46,347 nt of DNA, from assembly GCA_903901335.1 (NCBI GenBank), contig CAIUQR010000108.1, positions 1 to 46,347 on the forward strand, in the 5' to 3' direction. Origin of the DNA: an uncultured delta proteobacterium. GTDB taxonomy: Bacteria; Desulfobacterota; Desulfobulbia; Desulfobulbales; Desulfocapsaceae. Numbering within the stretch: position 1 is the stretch's first letter; every line of letters begins with the position of its first letter. The position numbers and the translations under genes are program-made. This document shows positions 16,109 through 25,679 of the stretch, piece by piece. Below the pieces are notes generated by a model. It was not told where the DNA came from. It was given only the letters and a program-made list of their open reading frames with translations, and searched no databases.

Positions 16109-16112
<4 letters not shown>
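13989..16112 (+). CDS. ovoA: 5-histidylcysteine sulfoxide synthase / mercaptohistidine N-methyltransferase
   Basis: The start is GTG at 13989 (VDIRNTRTTILN, 707 aa) behind AAGAGGTGA. OvoA is an iron enzyme that joins cysteine to C5 of histidine with oxygen, making 5-histidylcysteine sulfoxide; its C-terminal domain later N-methylates the mercaptohistidine to ovothiol A. Seen: a DinB-like domain with the iron-binding His triad (His64 in YYGHTATF, His155 and His159 in EHERIHLE); an FGE-sulfatase-like domain at about 195-450 (RLPSEDEW, GNVWQWTE, GGSWIST); and a SAM methyltransferase at about 490-700 with ALDLGCSVG at 506-514. Length fits the family. It overlaps the next gene by 4 bases. Confidence 0.9.
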
Positions 16113-17263
<1,151 letters not shown>

Positions 17264-17376
17264 TCCCACCGACAAACCATCCTTTGCTTTAGGGTAAATA
17301 TGGTGTAAAAATCGTTTGTATTTTTCTTATTCAGTAAACCGGATAAAGAGAGTCCGCATAATCCAGGAGAATCACC

Positions 17377-17802
17377 ATGGGAGCAGACCATCCCACTGTC
17401 GAGCAGGAACATTCAGAACGTTTCATAGATATGGCCTCCCGGACGAACCGTCTGGGGATCCTGCAAAAACCCGATGGCTATGGAAAACGGGTCGGCGACT
17501 GCGGAGATACCATCGAACTGTATCTGTCTGTGCGCGGCGACCGGATACAGATGGTCACCTTCCAGATCCAGGGCTGTCTGAACACCAACGCCTGTGCCAA
17601 TACCCTGGCCTATCTGGTGGAAGGAAGAGGCATTGCCGACAGCTGGCAGGTAACACCCGAGAATCTGGTCGATTACCTGGAGACCCTGCCGCCCGATCAT
17701 GTCCACTGCGCCGAGCTGGTGGTGGGAGCCTTTTATCATGCCTTGAACGATTACAGTGCCACACGGCATGAATCCTGGCAGAAAACCTATCCAAAAAGGT
17801 AA
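17377..17802 (+). CDS. NifU/IscU-like iron-sulfur cluster scaffold family protein
   Basis: This 141-aa soluble protein has three cysteines in the order and context of the NifU-N/IscU fold: Cys42 in GDCGDTIELYL, Cys67 in QGCLNTNACANT, and Cys111 in HVHCAELVVGAFY. This suggests a cluster scaffold or carrier, though the extra Cys73 and diverged C-terminus set it apart from classical IscU. The ATG follows CCAGGAGAATCACC. It lies 113 bases behind ovoB on the same strand and could supply iron-sulfur needs or be unrelated to ovothiol. Confidence 0.78.
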   Translation: MGADHPTVEQEHSERFIDMASRTNRLGILQKPDGYGKRVGDCGDTIELYLSVRGDRIQMVTFQIQGCLNTNACANTLAYLVEGRGIADSWQVTPENLVDYLETLPPDHVHCAELVVGAFYHALNDYSATRHESWQKTYPKR

Positions 17803-17870
17803 TGATCGCACACGTTTTTCGGGAAAGCCTTTTTCCTTCTTTTAGTGAGTGCTGATTGAGGCAGAACACA

Positions 17871-18263
17871 TTAATTCCTTTTCACCTGTGACCACATTTC
17901 CGCCACTTCGACAGAACAGACTACGGCCCATATGACAATGCTGATCCCCACAGCCGCAGCCGCAATGTCTTTGATAATCTTGATTTTCTCATTATGACGT
18001 TCCTCGACGAAGTCGCAGACAGCTTCTATAGCACTGTTTACGATTTCTGTGATCAGTACAAGTCCCGTCGCCAGAAGAATCAGCAGTAAATCAACTTTTT
18101 CACGCAAGACTAACGTCGCTACCAGAATAATCAGTGAGATTATTAGCTTGTAGGCCACGCTAAAGTCCGCAAGCACGGCATATCGCAAGCCGGAAATTAC
18201 TGTCAGCACCTTACGTACAGGATCGTAGCCGTGCTCCCCAGTACCGAGGAATTTGTTCTTCAT
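17871..18263 (-). CDS. dgkA: diacylglycerol kinase, prokaryotic (DgkA family)
   Basis: This 130-aa integral membrane protein has three hydrophobic segments (about 39-55, 58-77, 100-120) and the family signature EIVNSAIEAVCDFVEE with its catalytic glutamates. It phosphorylates diacylglycerol, or in some bacteria undecaprenol, at the inner membrane. The start overlaps the stop of the PAP2 gene (18260-18263), with AGAGGAAAACAACC upstream, so the two are coupled. A lipid kinase paired with a lipid phosphatase suggests recycling of lipid carriers or of diacylglycerol released by envelope modification. Confidence 0.9.
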   Translation of the reverse strand: MKNKFLGTGEHGYDPVRKVLTVISGLRYAVLADFSVAYKLIISLIILVATLVLREKVDLLLILLATGLVLITEIVNSAIEAVCDFVEERHNEKIKIIKDIAAAAVGISIVIWAVVCSVEVAEMWSQVKRN

Positions 18264-18937
18264 GGTTGTTTTCCTCTATGAAACTTCCAACCTGGCGAAT
18301 GAATTGTTACATCATGATGATCAGGTAGAAATAATATTGCCAATCCAGAGACCCAAAAGAGTCCTAACAGAATGCCTGCGACAACATCAGTCGGATAATG
18401 GACCTGCAGGTAAAGCCTCGATAGGCCCACCAACACTATCAATAAACTGCCGAATACCGTCGACAAGAGAAACCATCGAGCCCCCAGTGAGTGTTTGAAA
18501 ACAAATAACATCGCCAGGACAAAGACAGTGATCTGGACGGAGTGAGAGCTCGGGAATGAAAACCCGGCCGGAAAGTCGATCACTGCAGTGAAATGGTCAG
18601 GCCGCGGGCGGGCGATTAAGAGTTTAACCACATTGTTAAAAACAGTGGCACCGACAAAAGAACCTGCCACAAACACTGCCTCCCGAACATGTTTCCGAAT
18701 TATCAATACTCCAGAAAGCGCAAGAATTAATGGTAGCAAAAGAAACCTTGATCCAGCCAACGTGACAACGGCAAACACCCTATCAAGTGCATCCATACGA
18801 CAGGCGGCAAACCACTCGAGGATCTGTCTATCAAGTTGAGCAATTGACTCTATGCGAATCAGATATTTACCTGAAATAATGACCATAAGAATACCAGCAA
18901 AGCAGGCAGCAGCTATTTTGTATTTATGTGCTCGCAA
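18260..18937 (-). CDS. PAP2-type membrane phosphatase
   Basis: This protein is 225 aa with about six membrane segments. The three phosphatase motifs are visible: KLLIARPRP, PSSHS and SRLYLQVHYPTDV. Such enzymes dephosphorylate lipid phosphates such as phosphatidic acid or undecaprenyl diphosphate on the periplasmic face. The start appears to be TTG at 18937, nine bases behind AAGGAG; a downstream start would remove the first membrane segment. It lies between the P-type ATPase gene (57 bases upstream) and dgkA (overlapping) in one operon. Confidence 0.87.
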   Translation of the reverse strand: MRAHKYKIAAACFAGILMVIISGKYLIRIESIAQLDRQILEWFAACRMDALDRVFAVVTLAGSRFLLLPLILALSGVLIIRKHVREAVFVAGSFVGATVFNNVVKLLIARPRPDHFTAVIDFPAGFSFPSSHSVQITVFVLAMLFVFKHSLGARWFLLSTVFGSLLIVLVGLSRLYLQVHYPTDVVAGILLGLFWVSGLAILFLPDHHDVTIHSPGWKFHRGKQP

Positions 18938-18994
18938 ACGGCCATACTCCTTGCAAGTTCTATTGATGATGAGAAATTTCCCTTCAAGGAAGTA

Positions 18995-21541
18995 TCAACC
19001 TCTCCTTCTGCTGAATGCTTTGAACAACTCGAACCAGACAACACTAAATATGCCGGCAGATATGCATATGACAACATCGATCGGATGAATAATCGAAAAC
19101 CGAAATATTTCCCGAAGAAATGGAACACTCAAGACGAGGCCGAGAAAGATTACTGCGCTGCCGGTTACCCACCAAAGAGCTTTATTGGGGGACCGGATGA
19201 TTTTACCAAGAGAGCTGGTCCAGGAACGATTGGTCATCATAAGTCCCAGATTGGCGATTATCAAGGTTGTGAATGTCAGGGTGCGGGCCTCAAGTTCTCC
19301 CTGCCCACGACCCAGGCAGACCCCGAATACAATCAAAAGTATGGCCAGAACCCCCAGGCCCTGAAGTGTACTGAGCAGCAGGACGCGTTTGCTGAACAGC
19401 GGTTCCTTAGGATTGCGGGGTGGTCTGTTCATCGTATCCGCCTCAACCGGTTCAACCTCATAGACTACAGAACAGGCAGGATCTATTATCAGATGAAGGA
19501 AGGCTATATGGATCGGCATGAAGAAAAGCGGCCAGTCAAAAAACACAGGTAGAAGAGACATCCCGGCAATCGGGACATGGATGGCAAGGAGATAGGCCAT
19601 TGCCTTTTTCAGGTTGTCGAAAATACGCCGCCCCATTTTTACTGCCCGTACGATGGAGGCAAAGTCGTCATCTAGGAGCACAAGATCCGATGACTCTCGT
19701 GCCACATCCGTCCCGCGTCCCCCCATGGCGATGCCAATATGGGCGGATTTCAGGGCAGGCGCGTCGTTCACACCGTCTCCGGTCATGGCGACAATCTCGC
19801 CGTTTGCCTTGAGGGCCTTCACTAATCGAAGCTTCTGTTCGGGCACAACTCTTGCGAAAATGTTGACTGATTTAATCCTTATTTGCAACTCCTCTTCGCT
19901 CATGATGTCAAGTTCAGGACCGGTGATGACCTCTTCTTTATGCACAAGTCCAATCTGTCGTGCAATGCTTCGTGCGGTACCCGGGTAGTCACCGGTAATC
20001 ATAACCATTCTGATACCGGCCTGGTAGCAATCCTGGAGGGCAGGCGCTACAGTCGGTCGGACCGGATCAGCCAATCCCACCAGGCCTAGAAACTCGAAGA
20101 CAAAATCATGCTGTTCACCTGGAAGGCCAACTTCATGAAAGTACGAGCGTGCCACACCCAGCACCCGTAGTCCCTCGTCAGCCATCGTGGTTACCGCTGA
20201 CAGCAGTTCTTGCAATTGAGTCTCAGTGAAGTGGCAGAGATCGGCGACTGCCTCAGGGGCGCCTTTGGCCGCAATGACATAATCGGCCCCCTTGGGTGCT
20301 TTCCAGACATGGGACATGGCAAGAAGTTCAGGAGTTAGATGGTATTCTTTCTCAAGGTGCCAATCACCATGAAGATGTTCCGTGTGAACAAGATACTCCT
20401 CGCCGAACTCCTTAATTGCCTTTTCCATGGGGTCAAAAGGGTCACGTTGACTGGCGAGGATGCTGAACTCAACCAAATCATGAAAGGCATCAGGCGGCGG
20501 ATCTGCGCTGAAGTCTCCGATATCGCAGAGAACGCCATCTGAGTGCAGCGCAACGACGGTCATCTTGTTCAGGGTCAGGGTGCCGGTCTTGTCCACACAG
20601 AGGACGGTTGCCGAACCAAGAGTCTCTACCACAGGCGTACTGCGGGTAAGAACCTGCGTTCGGGAGAGCCGCCATGCCCCCAATGCCAGGAAGATGGTCA
20701 GGACCACCGGTAACTCGTTGGGCATGACCGCCATAGCCAGGGTGAGTCCCGCCAGCACACCATCAAGCCAGGCGCCGCGAGTGATTCCGTAAACTAGAAT
20801 CAGGAGCGCGCAAAGCCCGAGAACCACCAGGGCAAGAACCTTCACGAGACGACAGGTTTCACGTTGAAGAAGGGTCTCCTCACCGGTTACTGCCTGCAAA
20901 GCTTTTCCTATTTTGCCGATGGCACTCCGCTGTCCGGTGGCGACCACACGGGCAATTCCCTGGCCACGCACCACCAGGGTCCCGGAAAAAACAAAAGGGA
21001 TATCGTCGCCCCCGGGTTGTACAGCAGGTGAAAAGGCATCACCGGACACTTTTCGCACAGCCACAGATTCGCCTGTCAGGAGCGATTCGTCGGTTGACAG
21101 GCTGGTACAGTCGAGCACCAACGCATCGGCAGGAACCCGGTCCCCTTCGGCAAGGACGATGATGTCTCCCCGCACCACTTCACGCCCGGCAATCCGCAGC
21201 TGGGTACCATCACGGATAACCAAGGCCCTGGGGCTGGAGAGATCTCGGAGTGCCTCCAGCGCCCGTTCTGTTTTCCTCTCCTGGTAAAGGGTGATCCCCA
21301 TGACGAAAAAGATAAAGGCCAGAAGCATTACTGCTTCCTGCATATCCCCAACCATCAAGTAGATTACACCGCAGGCTACCAGTAACAGAAACATCGGTTC
21401 GCGCAGGACATCAAGAGCAATGCGCAGGTTACCCCGTTGTTTTGTCGACGGCAGTTCGTTGAAACCTTCTTCTCCGAGAATCTGCGCGGCTTCCCGTGAA
21501 GTCAGACCGAGGTGCTCATGCATATCATGCTTCAGAACCAT
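18995..21541 (-). CDS. cation-transporting P-type ATPase
   Basis: This 848-aa protein has a cation-ATPase N-terminal domain (LTSREAAQIL...FNELP), actuator loop TGES at 156-159, phosphorylation motif DKTGTLT with Asp317, a hinge MTGDGVNDAPALK, and about ten membrane segments including a C-terminal cluster. In membrane segment 4 the ion site reads MPNELP (273-278) rather than PEGLP of Ca2+ pumps or CPC of copper pumps. It thus belongs to the broad P2-like group with PE(E)FP-like sequences, and the ion cannot be named safely (Ca2+, Mg2+ or Mn2+ are candidates). The start follows GGGGAGATAA. Confidence 0.88.
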   Translation of the reverse strand: MVLKHDMHEHLGLTSREAAQILGEEGFNELPSTKQRGNLRIALDVLREPMFLLLVACGVIYLMVGDMQEAVMLLAFIFFVMGITLYQERKTERALEALRDLSSPRALVIRDGTQLRIAGREVVRGDIIVLAEGDRVPADALVLDCTSLSTDESLLTGESVAVRKVSGDAFSPAVQPGGDDIPFVFSGTLVVRGQGIARVVATGQRSAIGKIGKALQAVTGEETLLQRETCRLVKVLALVVLGLCALLILVYGITRGAWLDGVLAGLTLAMAVMPNELPVVLTIFLALGAWRLSRTQVLTRSTPVVETLGSATVLCVDKTGTLTLNKMTVVALHSDGVLCDIGDFSADPPPDAFHDLVEFSILASQRDPFDPMEKAIKEFGEEYLVHTEHLHGDWHLEKEYHLTPELLAMSHVWKAPKGADYVIAAKGAPEAVADLCHFTETQLQELLSAVTTMADEGLRVLGVARSYFHEVGLPGEQHDFVFEFLGLVGLADPVRPTVAPALQDCYQAGIRMVMITGDYPGTARSIARQIGLVHKEEVITGPELDIMSEEELQIRIKSVNIFARVVPEQKLRLVKALKANGEIVAMTGDGVNDAPALKSAHIGIAMGGRGTDVARESSDLVLLDDDFASIVRAVKMGRRIFDNLKKAMAYLLAIHVPIAGMSLLPVFFDWPLFFMPIHIAFLHLIIDPACSVVYEVEPVEADTMNRPPRNPKEPLFSKRVLLLSTLQGLGVLAILLIVFGVCLGRGQGELEARTLTFTTLIIANLGLMMTNRSWTSSLGKIIRSPNKALWWVTGSAVIFLGLVLSVPFLREIFRFSIIHPIDVVICISAGIFSVVWFELFKAFSRRRG

Positions 21542-21678
21542 TTATCTCCCCTGACCACTCGATAGAAGTTCGAAAATGACTTGGTTTTTTAAATAACCCC
21601 TTCAATCGTTTGATTCGATGAAGGTTCACAATCAGTGCCCTTTTTTAATCTACCTTAGGTATTGTAGTCATTCCTCTG

Positions 21679-22038
21679 TCAATTGGCTGGCTTTTTCCCC
21701 AAACAGGCATCCTCTAAGCTCTTAATATTATCGGCAACCGGCTTTTCAAGCCATACCTTAACATTCATAAGGCTCGTCACTTGGTCCCAGCAACCAACCT
21801 TTGCCATGGCCGGGATTTTCGGAATCTCTGCCTTGAGATTCCGGACCTGCTCCGTCACATTGGAATTTGCTCCAATGCTTACAACATGCTGAACGGTTGC
21901 AACGCCTGCCCAAATGATAAGCCCGCCCACCAGCAGCAAACCGACAAGGCCAACGCCAAGAAAGATTTTGAGCTTTCGTTTAAGATTATGATTTTCTGAT
22001 AACTTTCTTAAAAAATCCTGCGCAACAGATTGACTCAC
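21679..22038 (-). CDS. hypothetical single-pass membrane protein
   Basis: This 119-aa protein starts with GTG at 22038 behind AAAGAAAGGAGATCATT, a strong site. A basic N-terminus (KRKLK) precedes one membrane segment (about residues 26-47). The exported C-terminal part is helical and contains two cysteines (GCWDQV and DACLG) that could form a disulfide. Not recognised. It lies between the cytochrome b561 and P-type ATPase genes in the same direction and is probably cotranscribed. Confidence 0.65.
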   Translation of the reverse strand: MSQSVAQDFLRKLSENHNLKRKLKIFLGVGLVGLLLVGGLIIWAGVATVQHVVSIGANSNVTEQVRNLKAEIPKIPAMAKVGCWDQVTSLMNVKVWLEKPVADNIKSLEDACLGKKPAN

Positions 22039-22098
22039 AATGATCTCCTTTCTTTGTTTACATTCAAATGATGATGGCCTGGAAGAACAGGATGCAAC

Positions 22099-22767
22099 TC
22101 ACGAGACATGAATGCCTTTTTTTCCTGTTATCATGGACTTCACCAGATTTTCATGGTGCATTTTACTCGACACGGTCACCCCAATTACATGCAAGATTAT
22201 TAAGATCAACATGCATTGAGCTGACATTTCATGAACTTGACACCAAAAGCTATCTCGCTCACCATTTCCTTTTTCTCCATTTCTGTGTTTCCCATGTCTT
22301 TCATGTTTCTCTTCATGCTTCTCTCTTCCATGTTCGTCTGCATAGGCATTTGTAATAATCGAAACCGTAGTATTAGAATCCTGCGGAGACTTCATCTCCT
22401 TGGTTGTATATGCTTTATATCCGCTCAGACAGACCACGATGCTGCCTGTCAGGAAAAAAAGTATCATCCAGGCTGCTGCGGGATTGTGACCTGTATAGTG
22501 TTTCGGTTTCCCTGCCGCGAGCTCTTTTAAATAGGACCATGCCTTTGCTGCAGAACAAATAAAGTCACTGAAAAGCGCATGTTTTGTGCCGGTAAAACCC
22601 CAAATTATACGAATCACGACTAGTCCAAGGACAGTATAGCCCACATACCGATGCAGAGGCCCCTTGTCTTCAGCCGTGAGGTATGCCAGAAAAAACAGCA
22701 CCACCAATGCCCAATGGAAAATGCGTATAAAAAGATCCCATACAATTATTTGACAATTGGCTTTCAT
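22099..22767 (-). CDS. cytochrome b561 family membrane protein with His-rich loop
   Basis: The start at 22767 (MKANCQIIVWD, 222 aa) follows GGGGGGATACGA. Four membrane segments carry the likely heme-b histidines: His18 (IFHWALVV), His39 (LHRYVGY), and His179 and His193 in the last pair. This is the pattern of the b-type cytochromes that pass electrons between quinones and hydrogenases or periplasmic redox proteins. Residues 146-161 form an unusual loop, HGREKHEEKHERHGKH, with six His, likely exposed and possibly metal-binding. It is the first gene of the minus-strand cluster, divergent from the two-component system. Confidence 0.83.
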   Translation of the reverse strand: MKANCQIIVWDLFIRIFHWALVVLFFLAYLTAEDKGPLHRYVGYTVLGLVVIRIIWGFTGTKHALFSDFICSAAKAWSYLKELAAGKPKHYTGHNPAAAWMILFFLTGSIVVCLSGYKAYTTKEMKSPQDSNTTVSIITNAYADEHGREKHEEKHERHGKHRNGEKGNGERDSFWCQVHEMSAQCMLILIILHVIGVTVSSKMHHENLVKSMITGKKGIHVS

Positions 22768-22880
22768 TCGTATCCCCCCAGATGGTATCCAGAATATTTG
22801 CACAGTCTTTTATTCAACTGTCTTTTCATCCATCACTTTTTGTCTTGGTCTGATTAGTTTTGATATATAATTGGTTGATG

Positions 22881-22947
22881 GTTAAGAAAAGATTAAGAAA
22901 TGAGGGTCGGATGGGAAAAAATCTTCGCGGCCTTCATCATTTCTTAA
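22881..22947. promoter_or_regulatory. TTAAG direct-repeat box, putative OmpR-type regulator site
   Basis: GTTAAGAAAAGATTAAGAAA (22881-22900) contains two TTAAG half-sites 11 bases apart, one helical turn, as expected for tandem binding of OmpR/PmrA-type regulators (the PmrA box is a TTAAG-type hexamer repeated with 5 bases between). A CTTAA in the opposite direction lies at 22943-22947. The box lies between the divergent cytochrome b561 gene and the response regulator gene and may control both. The rest of the 366-base gap shows no gene. Confidence 0.5.
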
Positions 22948-23133
22948 TATTGGTTGGGTTATGATACATTTCATTGCGATATCCGGACTATCGATCAGGT
23001 TGTTAATTTCATGCAAACTTTGGTTGAGAGCAAAGTTTGCTTGGTTGGACGACGGTCCTGCTTAACAAAAGCGCCACCACGCCCTACCAACACCAGGCGA
23101 AAAATCAAATCAAGGGCAGGAAGAAGAGAGGGA

Positions 23134-23814
23134 ATGAATATCCTTATTATAGATGATGAGCCCTATCTCCTTGAGAAACTCACGTCGGTACTGACAAGTG
23201 AACATTATAACGTCGAGACATCCGATGACGGGAGGAAGGGATTAGAGAAGGTCTGGAACGAGACCTACGACTTGATACTCCTTGATATCATGCTTCCGAC
23301 TATGAGCGGCCTTGAAGTCCTGTCCGAAATCCGCAAGGCCGGAGTTCAGACCCCTGTACTGATGCTGACAGCCAAAGGCGATATCCAAGACAAGGTAACT
23401 GGTCTGAATCTCGGTGCCGACGATTACCTGGCCAAACCCTTTTCCCTGGCGGAACTGCTTGCCAGGGTCCGGGCGCTGATCAGACGAGGCAATTCCGGCA
23501 GTCCGGTCATGGAGGCCGGTGATATTTGTCTTAACACCGTCAGTCGCGAGGTTATGAAAAGCGGTGAACTGCTAACTCTTACAGCAAAGGAATTTGCCAT
23601 CCTCGAGTTTCTCCTGCATAATCGTGGTCGCGCTATATCGAAGTTTACGCTGGCTGAACATGTCTGGGGTGAAGACTTCGACCCCTTCAGTATGTCAAAC
23701 TTCATTGATGTCCATATGAGCAACCTTCGCAAAAAACTCAAAACATCAGAACAGGATACGGTAATCAAAACCATCAGAGGATATGGATATCTCATTGAAA
23801 AGGAAGAGAAATGA
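23134..23814 (+). CDS. OmpR-family response regulator
   Basis: The start at 23134 (MNILIIDDEPY, 226 aa) fits the family; a 60-codon upstream extension has no homology. The receiver domain has Asp7/Asp8, the phosphorylation site Asp51 (LILLDIMLP) and a conserved Lys in YLAKPFSLAELLAR. The winged-helix DNA-binding domain covers about 125-222 (ALTAKEF-type LTLTAKEFAILEFLL, then HVWGEDFDP and IKTIRGYGYLIE). The stop overlaps the kinase start (ATGA). It probably acts at the TTAAG box upstream. Confidence 0.93.
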   Translation: MNILIIDDEPYLLEKLTSVLTSEHYNVETSDDGRKGLEKVWNETYDLILLDIMLPTMSGLEVLSEIRKAGVQTPVLMLTAKGDIQDKVTGLNLGADDYLAKPFSLAELLARVRALIRRGNSGSPVMEAGDICLNTVSREVMKSGELLTLTAKEFAILEFLLHNRGRAISKFTLAEHVWGEDFDPFSMSNFIDVHMSNLRKKLKTSEQDTVIKTIRGYGYLIEKEEK

Positions 23815-25223
23815 AGGTCAGGACAAAGTTCACTCTCTGGATCTCGCTCACAGCCCTGTCTACGGCTGCCTTGTTTTCCATGGTGGTCTACTTTGAACTT
23901 CTCAAGGAACCTTACAGACTTATTGACAGAGAACTCTATGAAACCGCCGAGGCAGTGTTTGCCAATCTTGATTTTTCAAAGCCAAATGAACCAGTGCAAC
24001 TGACCAGCCATTTCGATTATCCGATTGAGCGATATTGGCTGAAGATCATCGACAGCCACGGCAAGACAATTTTTACCTCTCCGCTCGCACAACATTTGGA
24101 AATTCAGCTCCTGAAAGACCGGGACGTCTATTTTACTCAGCAGAAATTGCCCAATACCACCGCCCTGATTACTCCGGAAGACAGGGGAAAAAAGGATTTG
24201 AACCGAGATGACACAGTCAAATTCCGGGTACGAGTGCTGAAAAAAGATCGTCCGGAAGGGCCCTGTACCATCGTGATCGCCAAGCCTCTTTCCTCTCTCG
24301 TAATCGAGTTACGCCAATTGGTGTATCAAGTGACTTTCGGTATCTTAGGTGCTATAGGCCTCATCTTCCTGGTCAGCTATTTTCTGGCGGGCAGGATCCT
24401 CCGGCCGTTGAGTATCATCAATCATAAGATCAAAGAAATACGGGACAATTCACTCAATCAGAGGATTCCTCTCGGCGCCAGCAAGGACGAACTCTATACC
24501 CTTTCAGACTCCCTCAATTTAATGTTTGACCGTTTGCAATATTCTTTTTCCAGACAGAAGGAATTTATCGGCAACGCAGCCCACGAACTGAAAAGTCCCC
24601 TCACCGTCCTGATGTTGGGGCATGAAGAAATGCTTGCCAACAAGCCACCGGATCACATCCGCCAGGAACTGGAAAAACAGCTCAATACCATGCGGCGGTT
24701 GAGTAAACTCGTACGCAATCTCCTCGACATATCGCGGCTTGAACAAGAGGAAAGCTGCACTCATAGGCCTGTAAAACTCGATCTCCTCATATATCAGGTT
24801 CTTGAAGATTACGGTGAGCTCTTGAAGGCACAAAACATTACTGTAGAAACTGACATCGAAGACTGCATTGCCTCAGGAGATTCGGAAAAAATTCTTCGTC
24901 TCCTCATCAACCTCCTGGACAATGCCATTAAATACAACCATGCGGTGGACGGCATTATTAGGGTCACAGCCAGGATGAGTCATGGACATATCGTTATGAC
25001 AATAGCAAACACCGGACCGGAAATTCCTGCCGAAGATTTGCCGCATATCTTTGAACAGTTCTATCGTTTTGAAAAATCACGATCGCTGTCCTTTGGCGGC
25101 TCAGGACTGGGATTGACTATCGCGCAGAAGATTATCGAGCTCCATGACGGCACTATTGAAGTAAAAAGCAATGATGGATGGACGATCTTCACTATCGTCC
25201 TACCCTGCACAAGGCGGCGCTGA
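23811..25223 (+). CDS. sensor histidine kinase
   Basis: This 470-aa inner-membrane kinase has a first membrane segment (about 8-29), a periplasmic sensor region (30-172), a second segment (about 173-195), HAMP (about 195-247), a HisKA domain with His258 in NAAHELKSPLTVL, and a HATPase domain with NLLDNAIKYN, ANTGPEIP and GGSGLGLTIAQKI. It pairs with the overlapping response regulator. The periplasmic domain is charged but has no recognised ligand fold. The neighbourhood (lipid kinase and phosphatase, cation pump, b-cytochrome) suggests an envelope or cation-stress signal, which is inference. Confidence 0.93.
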   Translation: MKVRTKFTLWISLTALSTAALFSMVVYFELLKEPYRLIDRELYETAEAVFANLDFSKPNEPVQLTSHFDYPIERYWLKIIDSHGKTIFTSPLAQHLEIQLLKDRDVYFTQQKLPNTTALITPEDRGKKDLNRDDTVKFRVRVLKKDRPEGPCTIVIAKPLSSLVIELRQLVYQVTFGILGAIGLIFLVSYFLAGRILRPLSIINHKIKEIRDNSLNQRIPLGASKDELYTLSDSLNLMFDRLQYSFSRQKEFIGNAAHELKSPLTVLMLGHEEMLANKPPDHIRQELEKQLNTMRRLSKLVRNLLDISRLEQEESCTHRPVKLDLLIYQVLEDYGELLKAQNITVETDIEDCIASGDSEKILRLLINLLDNAIKYNHAVDGIIRVTARMSHGHIVMTIANTGPEIPAEDLPHIFEQFYRFEKSRSLSFGGSGLGLTIAQKIIELHDGTIEVKSNDGWTIFTIVLPCTRRR

Positions 25224-25281
25224 CACTCACGCCTAGCAAGCAACAAAGAAAATCGAAACATTCTACAAACGGAGGTTAGTT

Positions 25282-25548
25282 ATGGATATGAAAGCAGAAT
25301 TTGACAAGTTAGTCGAAAAACTGAAGATGGAACGGGATGAGATCAATCTGAAGGTGCATCTTGCCTCAATGGACGCCAAGGAAGAGTTTGCAAAAGCGGA
25401 AATAAAGTGGGAGGAGGTAAAAACCACGGCATCTAAAATAGCTGACGATGCTGTGGAAACTTCAGAGGAATATATCGCCAAGGCCAAGATCGTGGGCGAA
25501 GAGTTGAAGGAGACCTATAACCGTATCGCCAAACGCCTGTCGGAATAA
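25282..25548 (+). CDS. small amphipathic helical protein
   Basis: This 88-aa protein starts behind ACGGAGGTTAGTT. It is predicted wholly alpha-helical with heptad-like spacing and many Lys/Glu (KLKMERDEIN, AKAEIKWEEVK). No signal peptide or cysteine is present. It resembles small stress-type coiled-coil proteins, but no family is assigned. It follows the histidine kinase by 58 bases and may be a target of, or cotranscribed with, the two-component genes. Confidence 0.68.
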   Translation: MDMKAEFDKLVEKLKMERDEINLKVHLASMDAKEEFAKAEIKWEEVKTTASKIADDAVETSEEYIAKAKIVGEELKETYNRIAKRLSE

Positions 25549-25679
25549 GGTCAAAAAAAGTGGGGGGAATAGACCTGTCCTTTCGATGGGACTGTCGCAC
25601 TATTGAATTTCCTGCGGGCCAACGAACTATATTCCTGTTCTCCCCCATACCACAACTCAGCACCTACAGCTGCAAGCCT

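Noticed and set aside
22954..23133. 60-codon extension of the response regulator
   Set aside because: The receiver domain begins exactly at MNILIIDDE. The upstream codons show no homology and cover promoter DNA.
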